From NCBI RefSeq assembly GCF_003966155.1, contig NZ_RXNS01000006.1, positions 1-64,000 of the forward strand: 64,000 nucleotides of DNA, in the 5' to 3' direction. Under the pieces are notes generated by a model. It saw nothing but the letters and a program-made list of their open reading frames with translations. It ran no database searches and had not been told where the DNA came from. Below, piece by piece: positions 24,937-34,060 of this stretch (the first letter of the stretch is position 1; each line of letters starts with the position of its first letter). The DNA is from Halomonas nitroreducens. GTDB lineage: Bacteria; Pseudomonadota; Gammaproteobacteria; Pseudomonadales; Halomonadaceae. Made by a program: the position numbers and the translations under genes.

Positions 24937-25637
24937 TGCGCCTGGACCGTTTCCTGTCGGAGAGCACCGAACTCACCCGGGGCCTGGCCAAGCGGGCGCT
25001 GTCCCGCGGCGAGGTGACCGTCAACGGCGAGCCCGAGAAGAAGGGCGCCAGGCATGTCGGGGACGAGGACCGCGTCACCTGGAACGGCATGCCCCTGGCC
25101 CTGGTGGGGCTGCGCCATATCATGCTGCACAAGCCGGTCGGTGTGGAGTGCACGGCGCGCCGTGGCCTGTATCCCCGGGCGGTGGACCTGGTCGAGGCGC
25201 CCAAGGCGGAGCGGCTGCAGCCGGTGGGGCGGCTGGATGTCGAGACCACCGGCCTGCTGCTGCTGACCGATGACGGCCAGTGGTCCCATCGGGTCACCTC
25301 GCCGAAGCGGGCCTGCGCCAAGGTCTATGTGGCGACCCTGGCGCGCCCCTTGGCGGAAGAGGAAGCCGAGCGGGCGGTGGCCGCCTTCGCCGAGGGGCTC
25401 TGGCTCGAGGGCGAGGAGGCCGTGACCCGACCCGCCGAGCTCGAGCTGCTCGATGCCCGGCAGGCCCGCCTGACCATCACCGAGGGGCGCTATCACCAAG
25501 TGCGGCGGATGTTCGCGGCCATCGGCAACCATGTCGAGGCCCTGCATCGCGAGTCGGTGGGGCCCCTGCGTCTCGACCCGACGCTGGCGCCCGGCGAGTG
25601 GCGGGAGCTCACCGAGGGCGAAGTGGCGCTGTTCTGA
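24936..25637 (+). CDS. rsuA: 16S rRNA pseudouridine(516) synthase
   Basis: The 233-residue protein has an N-terminal S4-like RNA-binding domain (MRLDRFLSESTELTRG, then SRGEVTVNGEP) and a pseudouridine synthase domain with GRLDVETTGLLLLT, in which Asp101 is the catalytic residue. KVYVATLARPL and EGRYHQVRRMFAAIGNHV complete the RsuA pattern. It modifies U516 of 16S rRNA during small-subunit assembly. Length matches E. coli RsuA (231). It is translationally coupled to the omega-amidase gene. Confidence 0.92.
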   Translation: MRLDRFLSESTELTRGLAKRALSRGEVTVNGEPEKKGARHVGDEDRVTWNGMPLALVGLRHIMLHKPVGVECTARRGLYPRAVDLVEAPKAERLQPVGRLDVETTGLLLLTDDGQWSHRVTSPKRACAKVYVATLARPLAEEEAERAVAAFAEGLWLEGEEAVTRPAELELLDARQARLTITEGRYHQVRRMFAAIGNHVEALHRESVGPLRLDPTLAPGEWRELTEGEVALF

Positions 25638-25645
25638 GCCGGCGT

Positions 25646-26600
25646 CAGGCGTAGACGTGAGTGCGTCCCGCCCCCCGTGCTTGGCGGCATACAGGGCCTT
25701 GTCGACGAGCCCGACCAGGGTCAGGGGCTCGTCGGCATGGGACGGGTAGGAGGCGATGCCGCAGGAGACGCTGATTGGCCCCAGGGTCGCATCGCGGTAG
25801 TGATAGACGGTGCCGGCCAGCCGGGCCATCAAGGCATCGACCCGGCGCCGGGCGGCGTCGGCATCGGCGCCGGTGAGTAGCATGACGAACTCCTCGCCGC
25901 CCAGCCGGCAGACCACGTCGGCCTCGCGAAAGTGCTGGACCAGGCAGCTCGCGACCCCGGCCAGCACCGTGTCCCCGGCCTCGTGGCCGAAGTCATCGTT
26001 GAAGTGCTTGAAATGGTCGATGTCGATCATGATCAGCGTCAGGGCATGGCCGTGGCGCCTGGCCTGGGCGGCTTCGTGCTCCAGCAGCTCGGCGCGTTCC
26101 ATCAGCTTGACCTCGCCCCACAGGCCGATGTCGGTGTAGTCGGAGAAGACCCGGAAATACAGGGACCGGCCGGCGAAGTCTTGAGGCAGTTCGATCATGT
26201 GCCAGGGCCAGCCGGCGAAGAGGCCCTCACCCTCGGCATCGAAGGAGCCATGGCGGTAGATCCGCTGGCCGTCGAGGTAGGCCTCGACGTTCAGGTCGAC
26301 GCTGTAGATGTAGAGCACCGGATCCCGCCAGGCCCCGTCGGGCAGCGGGACGCGGAACCAGACATGCTGCCGGTCCCGGCGATCCGGTGGGTTGGAGGGG
26401 AAGGCGATCGGCCGCCAGGCGGCCTCGCCGGCACCGGGCCTTGTCCAGGCCGGAGTGCCGTCGGCGAGCCGGGGCGAATCGCCCCAGCGGTATTCCCATC
26501 CCGTCTCGAGGGGCTGCGCCGAGGCCAGGGCCGGCGCCATGGGGGCCACCGACAACAGCCACAGCAGGGACCAGCAGAACGAGAGCGAGGTTCGGCGCAT
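25646..26600 (-). pseudogene. Damaged sensor diguanylate cyclase (internal deletion and frameshift)
   Basis: The start at 26600 has GGAGGG upstream. A signal segment (SFCWSLLWLLSVAPMAPALA) leads a 7TMR-DISM-type periplasmic domain (about 30-168). At LMERAELLEHEAAQARRHG the text passes straight from the end of that domain into the middle of a GGDEF domain, so the usual multi-pass membrane block and the LTGLxNRR start are missing. GGEEF and IDIDHFKHFNDDFGH are intact. After AKHGGRD the frame is lost near 25665. One extra base there would give RTHVYA and a TGA at 25646, eight bases from the rsuA stop. As it stands, the frame runs on for about 300 codons antisense to rsuA and beyond. Confidence 0.75.
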
Positions 26601-26963
26601 GGATCCCTCCAGGGCGGTGCCGACAGGAGCCCAGTATAGGCCAGGCCGGAGCATGCCGCCCGGCGGCAGGCGTCGTGGGGCTAGGCGGGGCAAGACCGTC
26701 AGGCCTGTGACGGCGCTGTGGCTGCCTGGCCAGGCCATCGCCGAGGGGACCGGGGCGTCGTGCACGTCCGGGATATTTATACCGTTATCTTGCGGCCTTG
26801 CCGAGCGTCATGTGCGGCTACCGTGACAACGGGCCGGGCGTCATCACGCCAAGCCCGGGCATGTCTGTCGGCCCTGCGCGCCTGGCGCAGGATGCCGGCG
26901 GTGGCCTCGCAGGGCACGGAGGAAAGGGCGGTGGCGCGAACCCAGCCGGGTGACCTTGGCCCC
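26601..26963. other. Gene-free gap between GGDEF pseudogene and yejF
   Basis: No reading frame here resembles a protein, and frames on the plus strand are GC-driven overlaps. GATATTTATACCGTTATCTT at about 26771-26790 is the only AT-rich patch. It could hold a promoter facing left for the GGDEF gene, but no convincing -35/-10 pair was identified. Confidence 0.4.
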
Positions 26964-28556
26964 TCAGGCCCGGACGGGCGTCAAGCCGGCGGCCTCCACC
27001 AGGGCGCGAGTGTAGTCGGTGGCAGGGTGCTCCAGGACCTCCAGGCAGTCACCGCTCTCCATGACCTCGCCGTCCTTGAGCACCAGGATGCGGTGGGCCA
27101 TGGCGCGGACCACCGCAAGGTCGTGGCTGATGAACAGGTAGCTCAGCCCGCGGCGCCGCTGCAGCTCCCGCAGCAGGGCGACCAGCTGCTTCTGCACGGT
27201 GCGGTCCAGGGCGGAGGTGGGCTCGTCGAGGACCAGCAGCTCGGGTTCGAGGATGATGGCCCGCGCGACGGCGATGCGCTGGCGCTGCCCACCGGAGAAC
27301 TCGTGGGGGTAGCGGGCGGCACACTGCTCCGGCAGGCCGACCTCGCGCAGGGTGTCGCGGACCCGACGCTCGACCTCCTCCCGGGACAGCTCCGGGTGGT
27401 GGAAGCGCAGGCCCTCGCTGACGATGTCGGCCACGGGCAGGCGAGGCGACAGCGACCCATAGGGGTCCTGGAAGACCACCTGGAGGCGCCGACGGCGTCG
27501 GCGCAGGGCGTTGCCGTGGAGCCGGTCCAGGCGTTCGCCGTCGAAGTCGATCTCGCCCTGGCTGCCGGTCAGGCGCAGCAGCGCCAGCGCCAGGGTGGTC
27601 TTGCCCGATCCCGACTCGCCGACGATGCCCAGGGTCTCGCCGGGGGCTACCGTCAGGTCGAGGGGCTTGACGGCCTCGAAGGCCGGGGGGCGGCGACGGA
27701 ACAGGCGCTTGGGGCGCTCGAAGCGCACCCCGAGGCCCCGGGCGCTGAGCAGCGGCGCCTGGGCGCCGACGGGCTCGGGGCGTCCGGCGGGCTCCGCCTC
27801 CAGCAGGTCCCGGGTGTAGGGGCTCTGGGGCGCGGCGAAGACGCTGGCCACCTCGCCGCTCTCCTGGAGCCGGCCATGATGCATGACGCAGACCCGGTCG
27901 GCATGGCGGCGGACCAGGTTGAGGTCATGGGTGATGAACAGCATGCCCATGCCATGGGCGTCGCGCAGCTCGGCGAGCAGCGCCAGGATCTCGCGCTGGA
28001 CGGTGACGTCCAGGGCCGTGGTGGGCTCGTCGGCGATCAGCAGCCGGGGGCGGTTGGCGATGGCCATGGCGATCATCACCCGCTGGCGCTGGCCTCCGGA
28101 GAGCTGGTGGGGCCAGGCCTCGAGGATTTCCTCGGCGCGGGGCAGCCGGACCTGCTCGAGCAGCTCTCGGCAGCGTCGCCGGGCCGCGGGGCCCGACAGG
28201 CCCTGGTGCAGGCGCAGGGTCTCAGCGATCTGCTTGGCCACGGTCTGCAGGGGGTTCAGCGAGGTCATCGGCTCCTGGAAGACGAAGCCCACCTGGCCGC
28301 CGCGCAGCGCCTGCCACTGGCGGCGTGTCAGGCGGGCCAGGTCGGTGTCGCCGAGGTGGCGCCCGCCGCGCACCTCGGCGTTGCGGGGCAGCAAGCCGAG
28401 GGCGCCGAGGGCCGAGACCGACTTGCCGGAGCCGGACTCGCCGACCAGGGCCAGGGTCTCGCCAGGGTGCACGGCCAGGGAGAGGTCCTCGACCACCGGC
28501 GAGCCGTCGAAGGCAATGGTCAGCGCATCGAGGCGGAAGAGGGGCGTATCAGGCAT
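26964..28556 (-). CDS. yejF: Peptide ABC transporter, duplicated ATP-binding protein YejF
   Basis: The 530-residue protein contains two complete ABC ATPase domains (about 5-260 and 275-520). Each has Walker A (GESGSGKS and GESGSGKT), a signature (LSGGQRQRVMIA and FSGGQRQRIAVA) and Walker B (LLIADEPTTALD and LLVLDEPTSALD). It powers the YejABEF importer of oligopeptides, which also takes up microcin C in E. coli. The start at 28556 overlaps the yejE stop by eight bases (ATGCCTGA), indicating coupled translation. It is the last gene of the operon. Confidence 0.93.
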   Translation of the reverse strand: MPDTPLFRLDALTIAFDGSPVVEDLSLAVHPGETLALVGESGSGKSVSALGALGLLPRNAEVRGGRHLGDTDLARLTRRQWQALRGGQVGFVFQEPMTSLNPLQTVAKQIAETLRLHQGLSGPAARRRCRELLEQVRLPRAEEILEAWPHQLSGGQRQRVMIAMAIANRPRLLIADEPTTALDVTVQREILALLAELRDAHGMGMLFITHDLNLVRRHADRVCVMHHGRLQESGEVASVFAAPQSPYTRDLLEAEPAGRPEPVGAQAPLLSARGLGVRFERPKRLFRRRPPAFEAVKPLDLTVAPGETLGIVGESGSGKTTLALALLRLTGSQGEIDFDGERLDRLHGNALRRRRRRLQVVFQDPYGSLSPRLPVADIVSEGLRFHHPELSREEVERRVRDTLREVGLPEQCAARYPHEFSGGQRQRIAVARAIILEPELLVLDEPTSALDRTVQKQLVALLRELQRRRGLSYLFISHDLAVVRAMAHRILVLKDGEVMESGDCLEVLEHPATDYTRALVEAAGLTPVRA

Positions 28557-29625
28557 CGCTTGGCGTCCTTTGGCGTGCGTCGCCGGCATGCTGGATATGC
28601 CGCGGGTCGAAGGCATCGCGCAGCCCCTCGCCGATGAACACCAGCAGGGACAGCATCACCGCCAGGGTCAGGAAGGCGGTGATGCCGAGCCAGGGGGCCT
28701 GGAGGTTGTTCTTGCCCTGGGCCACCAGCTCGCCGAGCGAGGGCGAGCCCGGCGGCAGGCCGAAACCCAGGAAGTCCAGGGCGGTCAGGGTGGTGATGGC
28801 ACCGGTGAACAGGAAGGGGATGAAGGTCAGGGTGGCGACCATGGCGTTGGGCAGCACGTGGCGCCACATGATCAGGCGCGAGGGCAGGCCCATGGCCCGG
28901 GCGGCGCGCACGTATTCCAGGTTGCGCGCGCGCAGGAACTCCGCACGCACCACGTCGACCAGCCCCAGCCAGGAGAACAGCAGCATGATGCCCAGCAGCC
29001 ACCAGAGGTTGGGCTCGACCAGGCTCGCCAGGATGATCAGCAGGAAGAGCACCGGCAGGCCGGACCAGATCTCGATCAGCCGCTGGCCGATCAGGTCGAC
29101 CTTGCCGCCGAAGTAGCCCTGGACGCCGCCGATCACCACCCCGAGGATCATCGAGCCGATGGTCAGCACCAGGGCGAAGATTACCGAGAGGCGAAAGCCG
29201 TAGATCACCCGGGCCAGCACGTCGCGGCCCTGGTCGTCGGTGCCCAGCCAGTGCCGGGCGTCCGGCGGGGAGGGCGCCGGATGCGACAGGCCCATGTCCA
29301 GGGTGTCGTAGGCGAAGGGGATGGGCGGCCAGAGGATCCAGCCCTCGGCCTCGATGGTCTCCTGGATGTAGGGATCCCGGTAGTCCGCGGGGGTGGGCAG
29401 GAAGCCGCCGAACTCGGTATCGGGGTAGTCGACGAGCAGAGGGACGTACCACTGCCCCTGATACTGCATCAGCAGCGGCCGGTCGTTGGCGACCAGCTCG
29501 GCGCCGAGGCTGACCACGAACAGGAGCAGGAAGACCCACAGCGACAGCCGGGCGCGACGGTTGCCGTGGAAGGTGGCGAGGCGGCGACGGGCGATCGGCG
29601 ACAGCCGGGCGGAGAGGCGCGTCAT
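28549..29625 (-). CDS. yejE: Peptide ABC transporter permease YejE
   Basis: The 358-residue inner-membrane protein has an N-terminal OppC-type segment (RARLSLWVFLLLFVVSLGAE), a long periplasmic loop characteristic of YejE (PDTEFGGFLPTPADYRDPYI), then GTDDQGRDVLARVIYGFRLS and a five-helix permease core. The EAA loop is seen in VRAARAMGLPSRLIMWRHVL. The start at 29625 lies two bases after the yejB stop with GGGAG upstream. It pairs with YejB to form the translocation channel. Confidence 0.92.
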   Translation of the reverse strand: MTRLSARLSPIARRRLATFHGNRRARLSLWVFLLLFVVSLGAELVANDRPLLMQYQGQWYVPLLVDYPDTEFGGFLPTPADYRDPYIQETIEAEGWILWPPIPFAYDTLDMGLSHPAPSPPDARHWLGTDDQGRDVLARVIYGFRLSVIFALVLTIGSMILGVVIGGVQGYFGGKVDLIGQRLIEIWSGLPVLFLLIILASLVEPNLWWLLGIMLLFSWLGLVDVVRAEFLRARNLEYVRAARAMGLPSRLIMWRHVLPNAMVATLTFIPFLFTGAITTLTALDFLGFGLPPGSPSLGELVAQGKNNLQAPWLGITAFLTLAVMLSLLVFIGEGLRDAFDPRHIQHAGDARQRTPSDA

Positions 29626-29627
29626 GG

Positions 29628-30701
29628 TCAGGACTCCCGGGTCTCGAAGTCGATGCGCGGGTCGACCCACACGTAGGTCAAATCCGAGATCAGCTTCAGT
29701 ACCAGCCCGATCAGGGTGTACAGGTAGAGAGTGCCGAAGATCACCGGGTAGTCGCGCTGCATCACCGCCTCGAAGCCGAGCAGGCCGAGGCCGTTGAGGG
29801 AGAAGATCACCTCGATCAGCAGCGAGCCGGTGAAGAAGATGCCGACCAGCGCCGAGGGCAGGCCGGCGATGATGATCAGCATGCCGTTGCGGAACACGTG
29901 GCCGTAGAGGACCCGGCGGTCACTGGCCCCCTTGGCCCGGGCGGTCAGCACGTACTGCTTGTGCACCTCGTCGAGGAAGCTGTTCTTGGTCAGCATGGTC
30001 AGGGTGGCGAAGCTGCCTATCGCCGAGGCCACCACGGGCAGGGTGATATGCCAGAAGTAGTCCTTCACCTTGCCCCAGGGGCCGAGGTCGGCGAAGTCCG
30101 GCGAGGTCAGGCCGCGCAGCGGGAAGACGTCCCAGTAGCTGCCGCCGGCGAACAGCACGATCAGCAGGATGGCGAACAGGAAGCCGGGGATCGCGTAGCC
30201 GACGATGACCAGCCCCGAGGTCCAGACGTCGAACCGCGAACCGTGGGTCAGGGCCTTGCGGATGCCCAGCGGGATGGACACCAGGTAGACCAGCAGGGTG
30301 GTCCAGAGCCCCAGCGAGATCGAGACCGGCAGTCGGTCGAGCATCAGGGTGGTGACCTTCTGGCCGAGGAAGAAGCTCTCGCCGAGGTCGAAGGTGGCGT
30401 AGTCGGCGAGCATCCCGAAAAAGCGCTCGTGGGCCGGCTGGTCGAAGCCGAACTGGGTCTCCAGGCGATCGATGAACGCCTGGGGTACCCCTCGCGCGCC
30501 CCGCGACTCGCCGCTGGCGGTGACGTCGCCGCCGCCGCCCTCCAGGCGCGTGCTGGCCTGGCTGGAGAGACCCTCGAAGCGGGCCAGCATCTGGTCGATG
30601 GGGCCGCCCGGGGCGGCCTGGACGATGATGAAGTTGAGCAGCATGATGCCCAGCAGGGTGGGGATCATCAGCAGAATGCGGCGCAGTACATAGGCGGCCA
30701 C
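29628..30701 (-). CDS. yejB: Peptide ABC transporter permease YejB
   Basis: The 357-residue protein begins [19 protein letters not shown], the usual OppB/YejB opening. It has an extended periplasmic loop ([17 protein letters not shown] to [13 protein letters not shown]) and an EAA loop at [20 protein letters not shown]. Six membrane segments are predicted. It is downstream of yejA across a 241-base gap that contains a long heptanucleotide tandem repeat, so its expression relative to yejA may depend on that element. The remaining genes yejE and yejF follow tightly. Confidence 0.93.
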   Translation of the reverse strand: MAAYVLRRILLMIPTLLGIMLLNFIIVQAAPGGPIDQMLARFEGLSSQASTRLEGGGGDVTASGESRGARGVPQAFIDRLETQFGFDQPAHERFFGMLADYATFDLGESFFLGQKVTTLMLDRLPVSISLGLWTTLLVYLVSIPLGIRKALTHGSRFDVWTSGLVIVGYAIPGFLFAILLIVLFAGGSYWDVFPLRGLTSPDFADLGPWGKVKDYFWHITLPVVASAIGSFATLTMLTKNSFLDEVHKQYVLTARAKGASDRRVLYGHVFRNGMLIIIAGLPSALVGIFFTGSLLIEVIFSLNGLGLLGFEAVMQRDYPVIFGTLYLYTLIGLVLKLISDLTYVWVDPRIDFETRES

Positions 30702-30742
30702 GGCGTGTCCTTAGCAATTATGTCCAGATGTCGTACGTCAAG

Positions 30743-30802
30743 GGCACGGGGCACGGTGAAAGGAGCGAGGCGTGAAGAGTGAGGGGATGCCCGCCCCGTG
30801 CC
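30743..30802. repeat. Inverted repeat in the yejA-yejB gap
   Basis: GGCACGGGGC at 30743-30752 and GCCCCGTGCC at 30793-30802 are perfect 10-bp complements separated by 40 bases. They lie between the heptamer array and the yejB start. The pair could fold in the message as a long-looped stem and act on mRNA stability or yejB translation. Confidence 0.4.
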
Positions 30803-30816
30803 TCATGCTCTGGTAC

Positions 30817-30942
30817 ACCTCACACCTCACACCTCACACCTCACACCTCACACCTCACACCTCACACCTCACACCTCACACCTCACACCTCACACCTCAC
30901 ACCTCACACCTCACACCTCACACCTCGCACCTCGCACCTCAC
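30817..30942 (-). repeat. Heptanucleotide tandem repeat, 18 copies
   Basis: Eighteen uninterrupted 7-base units fill 126 bases, read GTGAGGT on the transcribed (minus) strand. Copies 16 and 17 from the left carry one substitution (plus-strand ACCTCGC instead of ACCTCAC). The array starts directly after the yejA stop codon and ends 115 bases before yejB. Each unit contains GAGGT, which resembles a Shine-Dalgarno sequence, followed by GTG. Arrays of this kind change copy number by slipped-strand replication. Confidence 0.95.
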
Positions 30943-32760
30943 TCACCGATTGCGCTGTCGGCTCTCGATCTCGGCGGCGCGCTGGGGATCGACCCACCAG
31001 GCATCCAGGTCCAGGTTGTAGTGCGGGAAGGGCTCCTGCCAGCCGAACTTGTCCCACACGGCGATGCGCGTCGCGTCCAGGTGCCACTGGGGGATCACGT
31101 AGAAGCCCCAGCGCAGGACCCGGTCCAGGGCCTGGGCGGCGGTGTCCAGCGCCTCCCGGGAGTCGGCGGCGATCAGCCGGTCCACCAGGTCATCGATCAC
31201 CGGGTCCTGCAGGCCGATCAGGTTGCGGCTCTGGGGGGCGTCGGCATACTCGCTGCCCCAGAACTCGCGCTGCTCGTTGCCGGGGTTGGCGGACTGCGGG
31301 AAGCTGCCCACGATGATGTCGTAATCAAAGCTGCGCAGGCGGTTGAGATACTGGTTGACGTCGACGATGCGGATGTCGCCCTGGACCCCGAGCCGCGCGA
31401 GGTTGCGCAGCAGGGGCTGGACGACGCGCTCGAACTGGGTGTCGAACAGCAGCACCTCCAGGGTCAGGGGCTGGCCGCTCTGCGCGTCGACCAGGGTGCC
31501 GTCGCGGGACTCGTAGCCGGCCTCGCGCAGCAGGTCGAGGGCCCTCCTCAGCCGTGGACGCAGCCCGTCGGGGTGCTCGACCGGCAGGGGGCCCTCGAAG
31601 ACCCGCTCGGGCAGCGCCTCGCGGTGCGGCTCGAGCAGCGCCAGCTCGCCCTCGCCGGGCAGGCCCTCGGCGGCCATCTCGGAGTTCTCGAAGTAGCTGC
31701 GGGTGCGCTCGTAGGCCCCGTAGAAGAGGTTCTGGTTCAGCCACTCGAAGTCGAAGGCCAGGTTGAGGGCCTCGCGGACGCGCATGTCCTGGAACTTGTC
31801 CCGGCGCAGGTTGATGACATAAGCCTGCATGCCCGCCGGCTGGCCGTCCGGCACCTCCAGGCGCTGGACGAAGCCGGCCTCGGCAGCGGGGAAGTCGTAG
31901 GCGGTGGCCCAGTTGCGGGCGCTGGACTCGATGCGCATGTCGAGGTTGCCGGCCTTGAAGGCCTCCAGGGCCACGGTCTGGTCTCGGTAGTAGTCGAACA
32001 CCAGGCGCTCGATGTTGTGGCGGCCGCGGTTCACCGGCAGGGCCTGCCCCCAGTAGTCCTCGACCCGCTCATAGACGATACGCCGGCCCGGGTCGACCTG
32101 GGCGATCCGGTAGGGACCGGAGCCCAGCAGGGCCTCCCGGGTGGTGGCCTCGAAGTCCCGCCCCTCCCAGTAGTGGGCCGGCAGCACAGGCAGCTGGCCG
32201 AGGATCAGCGGCAACTCCCGGGACTCGCTGGCGGCCAGGTCGAAGTGCACGGTGTCCTCGTCCACCGCGCGGACCTCGGTGACATCGGCGTAGTAGGCCC
32301 CGTAGAAGGGCTGGCCCTTCTCGGTGAGGGTCTCGAAGCTGAAGATCACGTCCTCGGCGGTCACCGGGGTGCCGTCGTGGAAGCGCGCCTCGGGGTGCAG
32401 GTCAAACTCGAGCCACTGGCGGTCGGGGTCCAGCCGGATGCCCTCGGCCAGCAGCCCGTACATGGTGAACGGCTCGTCCGGGTTGGCGACCAGCAGGGTG
32501 TCGTAGATCGCGTTGAGGCCCGTGGCCGGCGTGCCCTGGATGATGAAGGGGTTGGTGGAGTCGAAGCTGCCGGTGGCCGCCCGGGTCAGGGTGCCGCCCA
32601 CCGGCGCGTCGGGGTCGGCATGGGGGAAGTGGGAGAAGTCCGCGGGAAGCGCCGGCTCGCCGTAGAGGGCGAGGGCATGGCGAGTGGGTACCTCGTCGGG
32701 ACTGGCGGCCAGGGCAGGGCCGGCCGCCAGGGCCGTCATCAGCAGCACGGTCGATCGCAT
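30943..32760 (-). CDS. yejA: Periplasmic peptide-binding protein YejA
   Basis: The 605-residue protein has a signal peptide (about 1-19, ending ALA) and the SBP_bac_5 fold. ALALYGEPALPADFSHFPHADPDAP is split around residues 30-54, followed by FDSTNPFIIQG, FHDGTPVTAEDVIFSFE, LGSGPYRIAQVDPG and NLRRDKFQDMRVREALNLAFDF. The early DAPVGGT motif and length fit YejA rather than OppA. It delivers oligopeptides to YejBEF. AAGGATC lies upstream of the start. The stop codon abuts the heptamer array. Confidence 0.93.
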   Translation of the reverse strand: MRSTVLLMTALAAGPALAASPDEVPTRHALALYGEPALPADFSHFPHADPDAPVGGTLTRAATGSFDSTNPFIIQGTPATGLNAIYDTLLVANPDEPFTMYGLLAEGIRLDPDRQWLEFDLHPEARFHDGTPVTAEDVIFSFETLTEKGQPFYGAYYADVTEVRAVDEDTVHFDLAASESRELPLILGQLPVLPAHYWEGRDFEATTREALLGSGPYRIAQVDPGRRIVYERVEDYWGQALPVNRGRHNIERLVFDYYRDQTVALEAFKAGNLDMRIESSARNWATAYDFPAAEAGFVQRLEVPDGQPAGMQAYVINLRRDKFQDMRVREALNLAFDFEWLNQNLFYGAYERTRSYFENSEMAAEGLPGEGELALLEPHREALPERVFEGPLPVEHPDGLRPRLRRALDLLREAGYESRDGTLVDAQSGQPLTLEVLLFDTQFERVVQPLLRNLARLGVQGDIRIVDVNQYLNRLRSFDYDIIVGSFPQSANPGNEQREFWGSEYADAPQSRNLIGLQDPVIDDLVDRLIAADSREALDTAAQALDRVLRWGFYVIPQWHLDATRIAVWDKFGWQEPFPHYNLDLDAWWVDPQRAAEIESRQRNR

Positions 32761-32799
32761 CGGAAGATCCTTGTTCCAAGGAGGGGGCGAGCCCCGTCA

Positions 32800-33990
32800 T
32801 CATCTACCGGAAAGTGTCAGCTGCTGGCCGGGTTGTAAAGCGTCGACCCGCTGGATGTCGTTCCAGCGGGCCAGGTCGGAGATGGCCACGGCATGCCGGG
32901 TGGCGATGGCGGACAGGGTGTCGCCGCGCTGCACGACATGGATCGCGTCGCCACCCCGGGACGGGGGAGTGACCGTGTCCAGGGCCGTCACCAGGCGCTC
33001 GGCGCCGTCCACCGGCACCAGCAGTTCGCGGACCTGGCCGGGGCGGGCCGATTCGCTGCGCAGGCCGGGGTTGAGGTCGGCGAGCTGGCCGCGGGGCACG
33101 CCGGCCAGGCGGGCCGCCTCGCCGAGCCGCAGCGTGCGGGTGACGCGCACCCGGGCGAAGGCCGGCTCGGCAGCGATCTCCGGCAGGGCGACATCATAGC
33201 GCTCCGGCTCGGCGATGATCGCGGCAATGGCCAGCAGCTTGGGGACATAGTCCATGGTCTCCGCCGGCAGCTCGAGGTCCCAGTAGTGGCCCTCATGCCC
33301 CCGGGACAGCGCGATGCGCCGCGCCCGGTTCACCGTGCCCGCGCCGGCGTTGTAGGCGGCCAGCGAGAGCTCGATATCGCCCTCGTACCACTGGTCGGCC
33401 TGCAGCTCGATATAGTCGAGCGCCGCCTGGGTCGAGCGCACCACGTCGAGGCGTCCGTCCCAGGCACCGTTGCGCCGCAGGCCCAGGGCGTCGCCGGTGC
33501 GTGGCATGATCTGCCACAGGCCGGCGGCCCCGAAGCGGCTGCGGGCGTGGGGGTCGAAGGAGCTTTCCACGAAGGGGATCAGGGCGATCTCGCCGGGCAG
33601 TCCCCGGGACTCGACACGCTCGAGGATCCAGGCCAGCCACGGGCGGGCCCGCTTGGTGATCGCGACGATGTTGTGGGGGCTGGCGCTGTACTCGTCGATC
33701 CAGTGCTGGACCCGCGCATGGCCGGCGCCATACTGCCACTGGTCCTGCCACTGGAAGCTCTCGCGCAGGCGCGACCAGGCATCGCTGGGCTCCAGGTCGA
33801 GGCTGTTCCAGAAATGCCGACCGCCGGCGGGCTTGCCACGGGAGCCGCTGGTAAAGGCGGGGGTGTCCGCGGCCAACCGGTCCTTCGGCAGGGTCGACGC
33901 CTGACTGTAGGCGCCATTGGCCAGCAGGGCCCCGGTCATGGCGAGGGTGCTGGCGAATCCGAGGAGTCGTCGGCGGGTATGATAGGTCAT
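32800..33990 (-). CDS. mltD: Membrane-bound lytic transglycosylase D
   Basis: The 396-residue envelope enzyme has an export signal (TRRRLLGFASTLAMTGALLA), an SLT domain (about 115-250) with the catalytic Glu in PFVESSFDPHARSRFGAAGL and GLWQIMPRTG, the substrate motif AAYNAGAGTVNRA, and a single C-terminal LysM domain (IHVVQRGDTLSAIATRHAV). It cleaves peptidoglycan glycan strands. E. coli MltD has more LysM repeats and a lipobox Cys. Neither is seen here, so this version may be soluble or held by the twin-Arg-like signal segment. A perfect AGGAGG precedes the start. Confidence 0.9.
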   Translation of the reverse strand: MTYHTRRRLLGFASTLAMTGALLANGAYSQASTLPKDRLAADTPAFTSGSRGKPAGGRHFWNSLDLEPSDAWSRLRESFQWQDQWQYGAGHARVQHWIDEYSASPHNIVAITKRARPWLAWILERVESRGLPGEIALIPFVESSFDPHARSRFGAAGLWQIMPRTGDALGLRRNGAWDGRLDVVRSTQAALDYIELQADQWYEGDIELSLAAYNAGAGTVNRARRIALSRGHEGHYWDLELPAETMDYVPKLLAIAAIIAEPERYDVALPEIAAEPAFARVRVTRTLRLGEAARLAGVPRGQLADLNPGLRSESARPGQVRELLVPVDGAERLVTALDTVTPPSRGGDAIHVVQRGDTLSAIATRHAVAISDLARWNDIQRVDALQPGQQLTLSGR

Positions 33991-34060
33991 TCGCTGGCCT
34001 CCTGGGCGCACGCCGGCCCGCCGGCCTGCGGCGGGGGCGGCGTCCATCGGGTGTGGTGTC

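Noticed and set aside
24756..25645. Extension of the GGDEF protein by about 300 residues past residue 312
   Set aside because: The added text is exactly antisense to rsuA and the omega-amidase gene and has no domain character. The natural stop is still visible one frame away, so a frameshift explains it better than a fusion.
30817..30942. CRISPR array
   Set aside because: The units are 7 bases with no spacers and no cas genes are near. The 94-bp repeats at 56441 also lack unique spacers.
30772..32838. A plus-strand protein with HTSHLTP heptapeptide repeats
   Set aside because: It is the shadow of the 7-bp repeat and of yejA on the other strand. yejA has a full set of family motifs, a signal peptide and a ribosome site.
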